This document shows positions 10,764 to 22,777 of a stretch of DNA of 64,000 nt, one piece after another. This DNA comes from Arachis hypogaea. Its lineage: Eukaryota > Streptophyta > Magnoliopsida > Fabales > Fabaceae. The position numbers and the translations under genes were made by a program. The notes beneath the pieces are model-generated. The model saw nothing but the letters and a program-made list of their open reading frames with translations. It ran no database searches and was not told the DNA's origin. The stretch is taken from contig NC_092054.1 of NCBI RefSeq assembly GCF_003086295.3, positions 20,967,592 to 21,031,591 of the forward strand, written 5' to 3'. Positions within the stretch are counted from its first letter, which is position 1; each line of letters begins with the position of its first letter.

Positions 10764-10866
10764 ATAGTAAAGTCTAGAAATGTGATTTTTATTTAAAAAC
10801 TAATAAAAATATATTAAAAACTATGTAAAAACAATGCCAAAAAGCGTATAAATTATCCGCTCATCA
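10764..10866 (-). repeat. LTR 5'-end fragment of element B
   Basis: The minus strand starts TGATGAGCGGATAATTTATA at 10866, matching the LTR starts at 7010 and 15686, and runs to TATGAG, where it fuses with gag sequence. Confidence 0.9.
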
Positions 10867-12628
10867 AGCACCTATCATTTCTGCACCAGACTGGACATTA
10901 CCATTCGAGTTAATGTGTGATGCCAGTGACCATGCTATTGGTGCAGTATTAGGACAAAGGCATAGCAAGCTTCTGCACGTCATATACTATGCCAGCCGTG
11001 TTCTAAATGACGCACAGAAGAATTACACAACCACAGAAAAAGAGCTGCTTGCAGTAGTTTATGCCATTGACAAGTTTAGATCCTATTTAGTAGGATCAAA
11101 AGTGATTGTCTACACTGATCATGCTGCTCTTAAATATCTACTCACGAAGCAGGATTCAAAACCCAGGCTTATAAGATGGGTGTTGCTTCTACAAGAGTTT
11201 GATATAGAAATAAGAGACAGAAAAGGGATAGAGAACCAGGTAGCTGATCACCTGTCCCGGATAGAACCAGTAGCAGGGGCGTCCCTCCCTCCTACTGAGA
11301 TCTCTGAGACTTTTCCGGATGAGCAACTCTTTGTCATTCAGGAAATACCATGGTTTGCAGACATTGCAAACTATAAGGCTGTGAGATTCATACCCAAAGA
11401 GTACAGTAGACAGCAAACGAAAAAATTAATTTCTGATGCAAAGTACTACTTGTGGGATGAACCATATCTCTTTAAGAGATGTGTAGACGGAATGATCCGT
11501 AGATGCGTGCCTAGAGAAAAGGCACAGAAGATCCTATGGCATTTCCATGGATCACAATATGGAGGACATTTCGGAGGTGAGCGAACAGCCACAAAAGTTC
11601 TCCAATGTGGCTTCTACTGCCCTACCCTCTATAGAGACTCCCGAGAGTTTGTACGTAACTGTGACAGTTGCCAGAAAGCTGGTAATCTGCCTCATGGTTA
11701 CGCCATACCTCAGCAAGGGATCTTAGAGATTGAGTTATTTGATGTATGAGGTATTGACTTCATGGGGCCTTTCCCACCATCATACTCAAACACTTACATT
11801 CTAGTGGCAGTAGACTATGTATCTAAATGGGTAGAGGCAATTGCCACACCCACTAATGATACCAAGATAGTGCTGAAGTTCCTCCAGAAGCATATCTTCA
11901 GCAGGTTTGGTGTCCCTAGAATACTAATCAGTGATGGAGGGACTCATTTCTGCAATAAACAGCTTGACTCTGCTCTGATCCAATATAGAATTAACCACAA
12001 AGTGGCAACTCCATATCATCCATAGACAAATGAGCAGGCTGAAGTCTCAAATAGAGAACTAAAACGAATCCTGGAACGGACTGTAAGTACCCGTAGAAAG
12101 GATTGGGCAAGGAGTCTGGATGATGCTCTATGGGCATACAGAACTGCATTCAAAACTCCTATAGGGACCTCTCCATACCAGCCTGTGTATGGAAAAGCAT
12201 GTCACCTGCCAGTGGAACTGGAACACAAGGCCTACTGGGCAACCAGATTCCTAAACCTTGATGCCAAGTTAGCTGGAGAGAAAAGATTGCTCCAGTTGAA
12301 TGAGCTAGAGGAATTCAGACTCAATGCTTTCGAAAATGCAAAAATTTACAAGGAGAAAGCAAAAAGGTGGCATGACAAGAAACTGTCATCCAGAGTCTTT
12401 GAGCCAGGACAGAAGGTTCTGCTGTTTAACTCTAGACTCAGATTATTCCCTAGGAAATTAAAATCCCGGTGGAGGGGACCATATGTGATTACAAGTGTGT
12501 CACCATATGGATATGTAGAGCTTCAGGATGCTGACTCTGACAAAAAGTTTATTGTTAATGGACAGAGAGTCAAACATTATCTTGAAAACAATGTTGAGCA
12601 AGAATGCTCAAAATTGAGACTAGACTAA
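10867..12628 (+). pseudogene. Pol fragment: RNase H and integrase, element C
   Basis: It opens in RNase H ([42 protein letters not shown]), then the integrase zinc-binding HHCC region ([16 protein letters not shown] ... CDSCQKAG), the catalytic core ([29 protein letters not shown]) and a C-terminal DNA-binding part ending in [12 protein letters not shown]. The frame is continuous apart from TGA at 11747-11749 (Trp expected before GIDF) and TAG at 12022-12024 (Gln expected after YHP). Both are single-base changes. The RT domain is missing upstream. Confidence 0.9.
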
Positions 12629-13530
12629 AGCTCAGTAAAGGTCCAGCTAAAGACAATAAAGAAGCGCTTGCTGGGAGGCAACCCAGCCATTAGTAAAGTT
12701 TATTTGTTATTTAAATAATAATTATAGGAGTTTGATATAAATTATCTTCAAGGTTAATTATCAATTGCAGGAGTTCACAGAGTTACAGAAGGATTCAGAG
12801 CATAAAGCAGAGAAAAGAAGCTCACTGGCACGAAAATGCCAGAGTTGCAGCATCCTGTGCGTTTAGAAAAATGCCCAGTGATAAAAGATTTCTGGCGTTT
12901 AACGCCAGCCAGGATACCTGGCTGGGCGTTAAACGCCCACAATGGCCAACATATGGGCGTTAAACGCCAGAAAAGGCAGGGGGAGGAGATTTCGTTTCCA
13001 CTTCAAATTTTTTTCAAAACTTTCATGTTTTAATTAATAATTTTCTGCATAAACATGTTAAATTTTCATCACTCACACTCAATCTTCAAAAATTTAATAA
13101 TCTTCTAAATCCCTTTCCAATTTTCTTTCAAATCCTTTCTAAATCTTTTTCAAAAACTCATTTATCTTTTCAATTCCTTTCTAAATCTTTTCCAACTCAT
13201 CATATCTTCTTTTAATTCTTAGATGCATCAACAAATTTTCAGATTTAACTTCCTTATATCTTTTTCATATCTTTTGAATTTTAAAATCTCATCTTTTTCA
13301 TATCATGATTCATTTTTTACCAATCATATCTTTCTATCATAATTTTTTCAAAACTTTTGAAACCCAACCCCTCCACTTTTAAATACACGTTCGGCCACCC
13401 CCTCTCCTCCACAACTCAAATTTGACTCCCCTCCTATTCCTCTCCTTTCCTTTCTTTTTTCTTGAGGACAAGCAAACCTCTAAGTTTGGTGTGTTTTTCC
13501 GTGATCACCGAGCTAAGACTCATTAAGATC
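12629..13530 (+). other. Untranslated region of element C with hairpins and array
   Basis: Hairpin 1 lies at 12670-12687 (GCTGGG/AGGCAA/CCCAGC) and three palindrome units at 12891-12970. An AT-rich stretch follows at 13005-13380. Hairpin 2 at 13458-13475 (TTTCTTG/AGGA/CAAGCAA, one mismatch) is followed by CTAAGTTTGGTGT, 43 bp before the extra-ORF ATG. No gene is seen. Confidence 0.7.
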
Positions 13531-14586
13531 ATGGCTCCTAAGGAAAAATAAACCACTTCAAGAGGCAAGAAAGAGAATACTCCAAAGCCACTTTGGAATC
13601 AAGAGAGGTTCTTAACCAAAGAACATGCAGACCATTACCACAAAATAATGGGTCTGAGGCTGGAAAATTCTAGTTAATCCTAAGACAAAAGTGGGAGGAA
13701 ACATGGTTCAGGAATTCTACTCAAATATGTGGCTGACAGATAAACAGAGAATGACTGGAACTGCCTTTCATACCTTTCGAACTATGGTCAAAGGGAAGAT
13801 TATTTACTTCTACCTTGACAAAATAAGAGAGGTTTTCAAGCTGCCTCAACTACAAGATGATCCAGAATCCTTTAATAGGAGAATGGTGAGAGTAGATACG
13901 CGTTTGGACCAAGTTCTAGAGGACATATGCCTCCCTGAAACTAAGTGAATAACCAACTCAAAAGGTGTCCCAAACCAACTCAAGAGAGGAGATCTCAAAC
14001 CAGCCACTAGGGGCTGGTTGGACTTCATTGGGCATTCTATACTGCCCACTAGCAACCGCTCTGAGGTCACTGTCAAAAGAGCAGTGATGATTTAGTGCAT
14101 TATGCTGGAAAACAAAGTGGAGATTCATCATCTGATTTCTTGTGAGATCTACACAATTACAAATAAGAACTCCACTGAAGCCAAATTGGCTTACCCTAGC
14201 TTAATCTCTCTGCTATGTAAAGATGCTGGGGTAAAGATGGGAGTGGATGAGTTCATCCCAGTCAAGAACTCAATCACCAAGAAGTCAATGGAAGGACAAC
14301 AAGTGCAAGATAACTCCATCAAAAGGAGGGCATAGGAGTTCCTCCCAGAAATCCCTTAGATTGACTACTGAACCCGCCTAGAAGCATTTGTCACCAAGCT
14401 GCAAGAAGCTATCGATCAACTTAAGGAAGAACAGCAAAATCAAAATAGCATGCTCTGCAAATTGCTTAAGGAGCAAGAAAAGCAAGGGCGTGAGCTATAG
14501 GAGCTGAAGCGCCAGAGGCTCTCCCTTGAGGGACCAGACACACCACAGATTGAAGGAGCATCCATCTCCCAAAATAAAGGTTGTTG
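13531..14586 (+). pseudogene. Decayed extra ORF of element C
   Basis: It starts ATGGCTCCTAAGG like element A and then meets TAA at 13549. Later pieces align with the element A protein: NMVQEFYSNMW, FKLPQL, LDQVLEDIC, IHHLISCEIY, AKLAYPSLISLLC and a charged coiled-coil tail (KEEQQNQNS). Several stops and frameshifts are present (for example the stop at 13946). Divergence from element A is high, so the two lineages are old. Confidence 0.8.
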
Positions 14587-15000
14587 AGTCCTAATCTTAA
14601 CTCTATGATAACTTTTATTATTAGAAACCTATCTTAAGAATTATATGAATACTAGTAATTAGGGTCTTTATTTTTAATTTTATTTTTATCTCCAAGTAAG
14701 CTATAATTTATTTTTCTCTTCATCATTAAACATGAATAAAATAGTAGATTCTTTGAGTAAAGATGCAATTATTTCGAGTTTTTAAGAGAAGAATTCAAAA
14801 TTATTTATTTGTGGTGGCAATACTTTTTGTTTTCTGAATGAATGTTTGAATAGTGCATATTTTTGATAGTGAAGTTTATGAATGTTAAAATTGTTGGCTC
14901 TTGAAAGAATGATGAAAAAAGAGAAATGTTATTGATAATCTGAAAAAAATCATGAAATTGATTCTTGAAGCAAGAAAAAGCAGTGAAGAACAAAGCTTGC

Positions 15001-15036
<36 letters not shown>

Positions 15037-15685
15037 AAAAGAAAAAGCAAGCAGAAAAAGCCAATAGCCCTTTAAACCAAAAGGCAAGGGTAAAAAGGAT
15101 CCAAGGCTTTAAGCATTAATGGATAGGAGGGCCTAAAGGCATAAAATCCTGGCCTAAGCGGCTGAATCAAGCTGTCCCTAATCATGTGCTTGTGGCATGC
15201 AGGTCCAAGTGAAAATCTTGAGACTGAGTGGTTAAAGTCATGATCCAAAGCAAAAGAGTGTGCTTAAGAACTCTGGACACCTCTAACTGGGGACTTTAGC
15301 AAAGCTGAGTCACAATTTGAAAAGGTTCACCCAGTTATGTGTCTATGGCATTTATGTATCCTATAGTATTACTGGAAAACAAGATGCTTAGGGTCACAGC
15401 CAAGACTCATAAAGTAGCTATGTTCAAGAATCAACATATTAAACTAGGAGAATCAATAACACTATCTGAATTCTGAGTTCCTATAGATGCCAATTATTCT
15501 GAACTTCAAAGGATAAAGTGAGATGTCAAAACTGTTCAGAAGTAAAAAGCTACTAGCCCCGCTCATCTGATTAGAATTTGAGCTTCACTTAAAACACTGG
15601 GACTCTATTGCAACTTGATCCTCTTTTTATCCTATTTTATTTGTCTAGTTGCTTGAGGACAAGCAACATTTTAAGTTTGGTGTTG
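14587..15685 (+). other. 3' untranslated region of element C
   Basis: Contains an (AT)n run at 15004-15031 and a region paralleling 6420-6900 of element A. It ends with hairpin TTGCTTGAGGACAAGCAA (15649-15666) and TTAAGTTTGGTGTTG against the LTR. No gene is seen. Confidence 0.65.
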
Positions 15686-17277
15686 TGATGAGCGGATATT
15701 TTATACGCTTTTTGGTGATATTTTCATGTAGTTTTTAGTATGCTTTAGTTACTTTTTATTATATTTTTATTAGTTTTAATGCAAAAATCACATTTCTAGA
15801 CTTTACTATGAGTTTGTCTATTTTTCTATAATTTCAGGTATTTTCTGGCTGAAATTGAGGGACCTGAGCAAAAATCTGATTCAGAGGCTGAGAAAGGACT
15901 GCAGATGCTGTTGGATTCTGACCTCCCTGCACTCAAAATGGATTTTCTGGAGTTACAGAAATCCAATTGACCCACTTTTAATTGCGTTGGAAAGTAGACA
16001 TCTTGGGCTTTCCAGAAACATATAATAGTCCATACTTGACCCGAGATTTGGTAGCGCAAACTGGCGTTTAAACGCTAGCTCCTTACCATTTTCTGGCGTT
16101 AAACGCCAGAACTTGCATAAAAATTGGAGTTAAATGCCCAAACTGGCACAAAAGCTGGAGTTCAATGCCAGGAATAGCCTATGCACGTGAAAGCTTTAAT
16201 GCTCAGCCCAAACACACACCAAGTAGGCCCCGGAAGTGGATTTCTGCACTATCTATCTTAGCTTACTCATTTTCTGTAAACCTAGGTTACTAGTTGAGTA
16301 AAAACTACTTTTAGAGATTTATTTTGAACAACATGTCATTTTTTACATCTGAATTTTGTATTTTCTACGGCATAAGTCTCTAAACTCCATGGTTGGGGGT
16401 GAGGAGCTCTGCTGTGTCTCGATGGGTTAATGCAATTACTACTATTTTCCATTCAATCACGCTTGTTTCTATTCTAAGATATTCACTCGCACTTCAACAT
16501 GATGAATGTGATGATCCGTGACACTCATTGCCATTCTCAACCTATGAACACGTGCCTGACAACCACTTACGTTCTACCTTAGATTGAGTGTGTATCTCTT
16601 TGGTTCCTAGTTCACGAGTTTGATTGCCTCTCCTGACAACAGAGTATTCAAATCTGTGAGATCAAAGTCTTCGTGGTATAAGCTAGAATCAATTGGCAGC
16701 ATTCTTGAGATCCGGAAAGTCTAAACCTTGTCTGTGGTATTTTGAGTAGGATTCGGGAAGGGATGACTGTGACGAGCTTCAAACTCACAAAGGTTAGGCG
16801 CAGTGACAGTGTGCAAAAGGATCAATGGATCTTATTCCAACACTAGTGAGAACCGACAGATGATTAGCCCTACGAAACCCGTAGCTGGACCATTTTCACT
16901 GAGAGGACAGATGGTAGCCATTGACAATGGTGATCCACCAACATACATCTTGCCATGGAAGGAGCCTTGCGTGCGTGAAGAAGAAGACAGTAGGAAAGCA
17001 GAGATTCAAAAGACAGAGCATCTCTAAAACCTTAACCTGTTCTCCATTACTGCATAACAAATATTATTTAATCCATGTTCTTTTACTCATTCCAATTAAA
17101 ATTGAGAATTATTATTGATATTCTAACTAAGAGTTACAAAATAACCATAGCTTGCTTCAAGCCGACAATCTCCGTGGGATCGACCCTTACTCACGTAAGG
17201 TATTATTTGGACGACCCAGTGCACTTGCTGGTTAGTTGTGCGGAATTGCAAAAGTGTGATTGTGATTTCGTGCACCA
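15686..17277 (+). repeat. 3' LTR of element C
   Basis: It starts TGATGAGCGGATATTTTATA and ends TTTCGTGCACCA, 1592 bp. It includes CTGGCGTT palindromes (about 16062-16170) and the conserved 3' block GTGGGATCGACCCTTACTC. The bases following (17278-17282) are GCTGT; the matching left duplication cannot be located. Confidence 0.85.
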
Positions 17278-17399
17278 GCTGTACGTAATGTGAATGTGCG
17301 TAATTTTTAAAATTTTAAATTCTAAAATTAAATAATTAATTAGGAATTTAATTTTTAATTTTTTTTATCTATTCTTCATATTGTTCACACGGATCATTG
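17278..17399. other. Short gap between element C and the LINE
   Basis: About 120 bp of AT-rich unique-looking sequence; it ends with the LINE target duplication GTTCACACGGATCATTG (17383-17399). Nothing else was seen. Confidence 0.6.
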
Positions 17400-20300
17400 T
17401 TTTTTTTATGTGAAAATGGGGCCACAGGCCCAAACAAAACAAAAACTAAATAAAAGAAAGTCTTGGAAAGGTTATCCCTCTTCTATATGCGTCTAGTTGC
17501 AGGATAATAAAAGCCGGATCTTGCTCACAAAGATGGAGGCCATGGGGGGTTTCATGTGCGTGCTTAGCCAGAGCGTCCGCCAGAAAGTTTCCTTCTCTGA
17601 AAATATGTCTCATTTGAAAATACCCAGGCCTAGCCAGCAAAGCCCTAATTGCACGGATAATGGAAGTCGATGAATGCCGGAATAGGGTGATATGGAGGAG
17701 CCAAAGGGCACACATCGAATCGGTTTCAATAATCAAGCTTTGAATGTTAAGCTCGGTCGCAAGCTTCAGGCCAATGTAAATGCCCCAAAGCTCCGCTTTA
17801 GTTATAGAAATCTTTCCAATGTTCATCCAAAATCTAGCTACAAAACGCCCGTGGCAATCTCAAATTAATCCTCCATAAATACCAATTGTGGAAATTGATA
17901 AGAAGGAGCCATCCGTGTTGAACTCATAGCCTCCTTCCTCCGGAAGTTCCCAACCGATGTGCTGCATCCTAGTGTACGTGAGCATTTTTTTACTGGTCTC
18001 GGTTAATGAAATCATCTCTTCATATCTTTTAGCAAGATTCTGTGCTAAGTAAGCAACATTATTACCAGGGATGTTTTCTTGATTAAAAATCAATTCATTT
18101 CTATTTCTCCATACTGCATTGCACACGGTGATGAAGTATATAGGCCAAGAGGTCCTATTATATTTATGATTCACCAAACTTAAATTCTCCTCCATCCAGC
18201 TGTGAAGATCTTGATTGAAGAAGTCTCTTTGCAAGGTGCTGTCGACGCTGCTTACCTAGACATTCCGGATGTAAGGGTGATCCCTTAGCACATGGAGCAG
18301 TGTTTCATCCTTACCAGGACATCTGGGACAGCTTGCATCATTGGTAAGTTCCCTTTTCTATATTTTAGAATTAGTGAGTAGAGGCTTATGCATAATGAGC
18401 CAAAGAAAGGTTTTAAGCCTCTGAGGAATTTTTTGCTTCCAAATATTTTTGATATAGTTATTCGTATCCTTATTACTCTCATAGAACTCTTCATAGGCTA
18501 ATTTAATAGAGAATTCTCTGTCTGGTTCTGGGAGTCAGGCTATACTATCTGGGCCAAGGTTCATCTGGGGGGCTTTCATGAGACGAATGACATCCAAAAT
18601 GTTCTCAGGAAGGACTTGGTGGAGCTTTTCCCACCTCTAATTACCATTCTGGTCGGCAAACCTACTGACTTTCTCTTCAAGATCACCTATCGCAAGATTC
18701 CCCAAAGCAAATGACTTCAGTGATTTAATTCCTATAACCCAATGGTCCTCTCAAAAGTGAACTATTTCTCTATCACCTAATTTCCAGATGATGCTGGTCT
18801 TGAACTGGTTTAACACCTTGACTATACCCTTCCAAGCATTAGAACAATTAGGCTTTTAGTGTACTTTAGGAAAAGCATCACCATCGCACCCATATTTTGA
18901 TTTCATCACCTTAATCCATAGGAAATTAGTCTTAGTAACTAAGTTCCAAGCTAGCTTCATGAGGAACAAGTTGTTGGATTCTTGAGCTTTTTGAATACCA
19001 AGCCTTCCTCAATGCTTGGGTTTGCACTCTGTATCCTAATTAATACAATGAATTTTCCTCTCACTCTCATTTGATCCCCAAAGAAAGTCTCTGCAAGATT
19101 TATCAATCTGATTGCTCACTTCTCTACGAATCTTCATAGTTTGCATAACATAGATTGGAATGGTGGACAGGACGGATTGAACAAGGGTACATCTTTCGGC
19201 AAGAAAAAGAATTTTCATGTTCCAAGAGTTGAGCTTTTGGTGCATCTTGTCCAGAATAAATTGAAAATATTGCTTTTTGCATCTTTCATGAATGAGAGGC
19301 ATAACTAAATATTTTTCCAAATTGTTGGTTAGGTTAATACCTAGGTGCAAGCTTAGATCTTGTCTGACAGTGTGATTGACGTTCTTGGAGAAGAAAACGC
19401 AAGACTTCTAAAAATTAACCTTTTGTCCCGAACTTTTATAAAAAAATCTAAGGACTGCTTGATGACACAGGCCTACTCATTATTAGCTTGAGCAAAAAGA
19501 ACAAAATTATTTGCAAAGCAAATATGAAAAATCTTAGGTCCCCATCTAAAGAGGATAATAGGCTTCCACTTCTTATTATTCACAAGAGAAGTAATAAGGT
19601 GGGATATCTTTCAATAAATAGAATAAAAAGATAAGGGGAGAGGGGGTCTCCCTGTCTAATGCCTCCAGTAGGATAGAAATCTTCCGAACGTGAGCCATTC
19701 TAGAGGACATTCATAGCTGGTGTGGAAATGCAATGATGGATCACTTTAATCAGGTTCTCTGGGATGTTGTAATCCTTAAGCATTTCCATGACAAAATCCC
19801 AGCTCAATCTATCATAAGCTTTTTCAAGATCAACTTTTGTTGCCATCAATCCCGTCCCTAAGTTTTTAGTTCTCATAGTGTGGATAACTTCTTGAGCAAC
19901 AAGGATGTTATCCGCACTCACTCTTCCTGGAACAAAACTAGCTTGGTTATCCGTAATAAGAGAAGACATGTGTGGTTTAAATCTCTCGGCAATAATCTTA
20001 GTGATAATTTTATAGCACACATTACAAAGACTTATAGGTCTAAACTGTGCAAAATTTTCTAGAGTCTAGACTTTAAGGATAATAGAAATAAGCGTTTGGT
20101 TAACGTCTTTAATATGTTCAGGATCTCTAAAAATTTTTTGACCTTAAGAAAAAAGAGAATCTTTAATAGTAGCCCAAGAAAATTAGAAGAACTTAGCTGG
20201 GATGCCATCTTTGCCCAGTGCTTTCCAACCTCCCATATTAAAAACAACATTCTTAATCTCTTCGAGGGTGACATTGTTACCAAGCATAGTCGCTCCCTGT

Positions 20301-21254
20301 TCTGAAATCCCTGGAATAGAACTTGTAATCGGAAAGAAAATAGAGTTAGCATCAGCAGTGTATAAATTTTTAAAGTAAGACACTCCCATCTCTATTAGGA
20401 TAGTAAGGTTATCAATCCAATTCCCATTAGTATCCTTAAGAGCTGTGACTTTGCTTCTTCTTTTTCTGTCATTAGCTTTCTGGTGAAAATACTTTGTGTT
20501 CTTGTCTCCAATGTTGATCACATTACATCTTGACATTTGTTACCAATAAGCTTCTTCTTGGATAACCACTTCTTCTATTCCTTCCATAAGTCTCTTTGTA
20601 GTTTCTCCAAGAAAGGGTTGTAGCCGAAGGAGCTCTTACAGTTTATCCCCTCCATATGCAGCATGATACGGTTCTTTTTCCTTAGAATATGTCCAAAGAC
20701 CACTCTATTCCACACCTTAGCTTTGTCAACAAAGGAAGATATATTAATAAGGAGGTCTCCATTCTTATCCTAGCTATTTTTCACAAGATTATTGTGGTCC
20801 TTGTGTAATAACCACGGTGCAATGAGCTTAAAGAGTCTCTCTTCCCTACCCAAACTGGTCAAATGAAAATCCAACAGGATAGGTAGATGATCCGACTTGA
20901 GTTTAGGTAAATGCCTCACTCCAACATTAAGGAGCGCATTAGTGAACTCGAGATTGCATAAAAACCTATCAAGTCTCCTCTTTGTATTCCCTCTTTGCTA
21001 AGTAAAAGGTAGTTCGGTAAAGCCCAAATCATTTACACCGCATTTATTTATGCAAGCTTGGAATCTTTCCCAATACACCACTAGGGCTGACAATACATAC
21101 CCTACCTGCGAGTACCCAACCCGGCCTAACCCGTTCGAGTAGGGTAGGCTACCCGACCTGCTGTGGGAAAAGTAGAGATCGGTCCAGTATGCCTGCGTGT
21201 AGGGTAGGGTACCGCACCCCATATATAACACACATTTTATAAAAAGTAGGCATA

Positions 21255-21345
21255 TAGTGAAGGAGGTGTGAGTTGAACCCACAACCTCCCACATGTAATA
21301 CCTTGCAATAAGTGAGCAACTACTAAACTAGTTAGTTAATTCAGT
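21255..21345 (-). mobile_element. Possible tRNA-derived SINE fragment in the hAT
   Basis: On the minus strand TTTAGTAGTTGC resembles a pol III box A and GGGTTCAACTC (21270-21280) a box B, about 40 bp apart, in the order of a tRNA-derived SINE head. No clear 3' tail or duplication was found, so a decayed SINE is suggested only. Confidence 0.4.
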
Positions 21346-22777
21346 AATTTAGAGCATTTGTATATTTATAAAGTTAACTTAAAATAAAAATAAAACAAAA
21401 AAAATCATATATTATTGATATTCAGAAACCCTAATACCTAGTGAGAGCAGAGAGCGCCGTTTCAGAAACCCAAATTCGGCCATAAGCCATTCCTCCCATC
21501 ACCACAAGCCCCAACTCTCCTTCGGTCCATCCTCCTTCTCTTCTTCCTCATCCGTGCTCTCCTCTCCTCGCTATGTCACTACGCCGCTGGTTCGTGCCCT
21601 CATCTCCTTGCAACGCCGCTACTTCGTGCCTTGTCTACCCTCCTCTCCTCGCTACGTTGTGCTACGCCGCTGCTCCGTGCTCTCCTTGGTATTTTTCAGC
21701 ATGCTTGTTTGTTCTTCATGTAAAGCTTAGTTCTTGTATATTCCATGCTCATCATGTTGATTCCTTTAGTTGGTTGGAAATGAAAATTGGGGCTTTCCTT
21801 TGCGTTTGAATCTGTGATTTTATTTCCCTGCTGATTTATCTTTGTTCGCAATTTTGGTCTGTGACTTTACCATGATTGATTTTTTTCCATTTTTTAAAAT
21901 TAATTATGATGAATGTAACCGGCTCCTGTGTTAACTTTTTTTCGTTTGAATAGATTCATATTGATTTTATTCTGGCTTTTGTCTTCTTTGTCTAAAATAA
22001 TTTTGAATGTGTCAACTTCAACTCCATTTTATCATCTCAAAGACTTGATACATGTATTATTAAATTCAATGCATATATATGGCTCTTAGCACACTTTGAG
22101 TCATTAGAACCTAATTTTTATACTATGGTGATGGGTAATTGTAGGTCCTGCCAACATGATTCATGCCTTCTAATTGTAAACATTTTTATATATTGCATTT
22201 GCTTGTTAATTGGTCTTTGTCCATCTCAATCTGACTTGTTTTAAGACAACAATCCTTACTCCTTAGTGTGTTCTGTTTTCTTTTTTCTTTCTTTTGTTTT
22301 TTTTCTTTTTCTAATATTTTGCAGTTTTTCTGCTTGTTTTGAATCTTAATGATTTTTCAGCATGCTTGAGTTTTCAATGTTCATTATTTATTTTACTGAT
22401 TGTGTAGACAATTAAATTTAGAATGAATAGTACCAACATGGATGTAATGGCTCAAGAATAACAAGAATAAACTCTTTTGGAGAAACTGCTAATTTTGTTC
22501 TGGACGAGTCTGTCTCGGTTGAAAATAGCAACAAATCTTCATTGAAAAGTGTTTATTGGCAATACTTTAATAGATATAAAGAGAGAGAAGAGTGAAAGGC
22601 AAAGTGCAGCCATTGTAAGTCTGTTATTGGTGCCAATCCAAGGAATGGGACTACAAATTTGAAGAAACATGTGCTCCATTATTGTAAGAAAATAAAATTA
22701 GCAAACTCAATACAATCAACAATTGTCGAATCTCTAATGCATTAACGAAAGTTTTGTTGGAGTGGAACTTAGATAGA

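Larger units (their letters stand above)
8717..10866 (-). mobile_element. Element B: inverted, deleted relative of element A
   Basis: Read on the minus strand from 10866: about 100 bp of LTR start (TGATGAGCGG), then a jump into the end of gag, protease, TAAGTTTGG repeats, hairpin 1, palindrome array, hairpin 2 and a shortened extra ORF that stops at 8773. Two internal deletions have microhomology junctions. No target duplication was found, and the left end abuts an LTR tail of opposite orientation. Confidence 0.8.
10867..17277 (+). mobile_element. Element C: Athila-like element, 3' part
   Basis: Contains the C-terminal half of pol (RNase H and integrase), hairpin 1, a short palindrome array, hairpin 2, a decayed extra ORF and a complete LTR. 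Its gag, protease and RT are absent, replaced at 10866/10867 by the edge of element B. It shows that the extra ORF and hairpins occupy the place after pol in the more complete relative. Confidence 0.85.
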
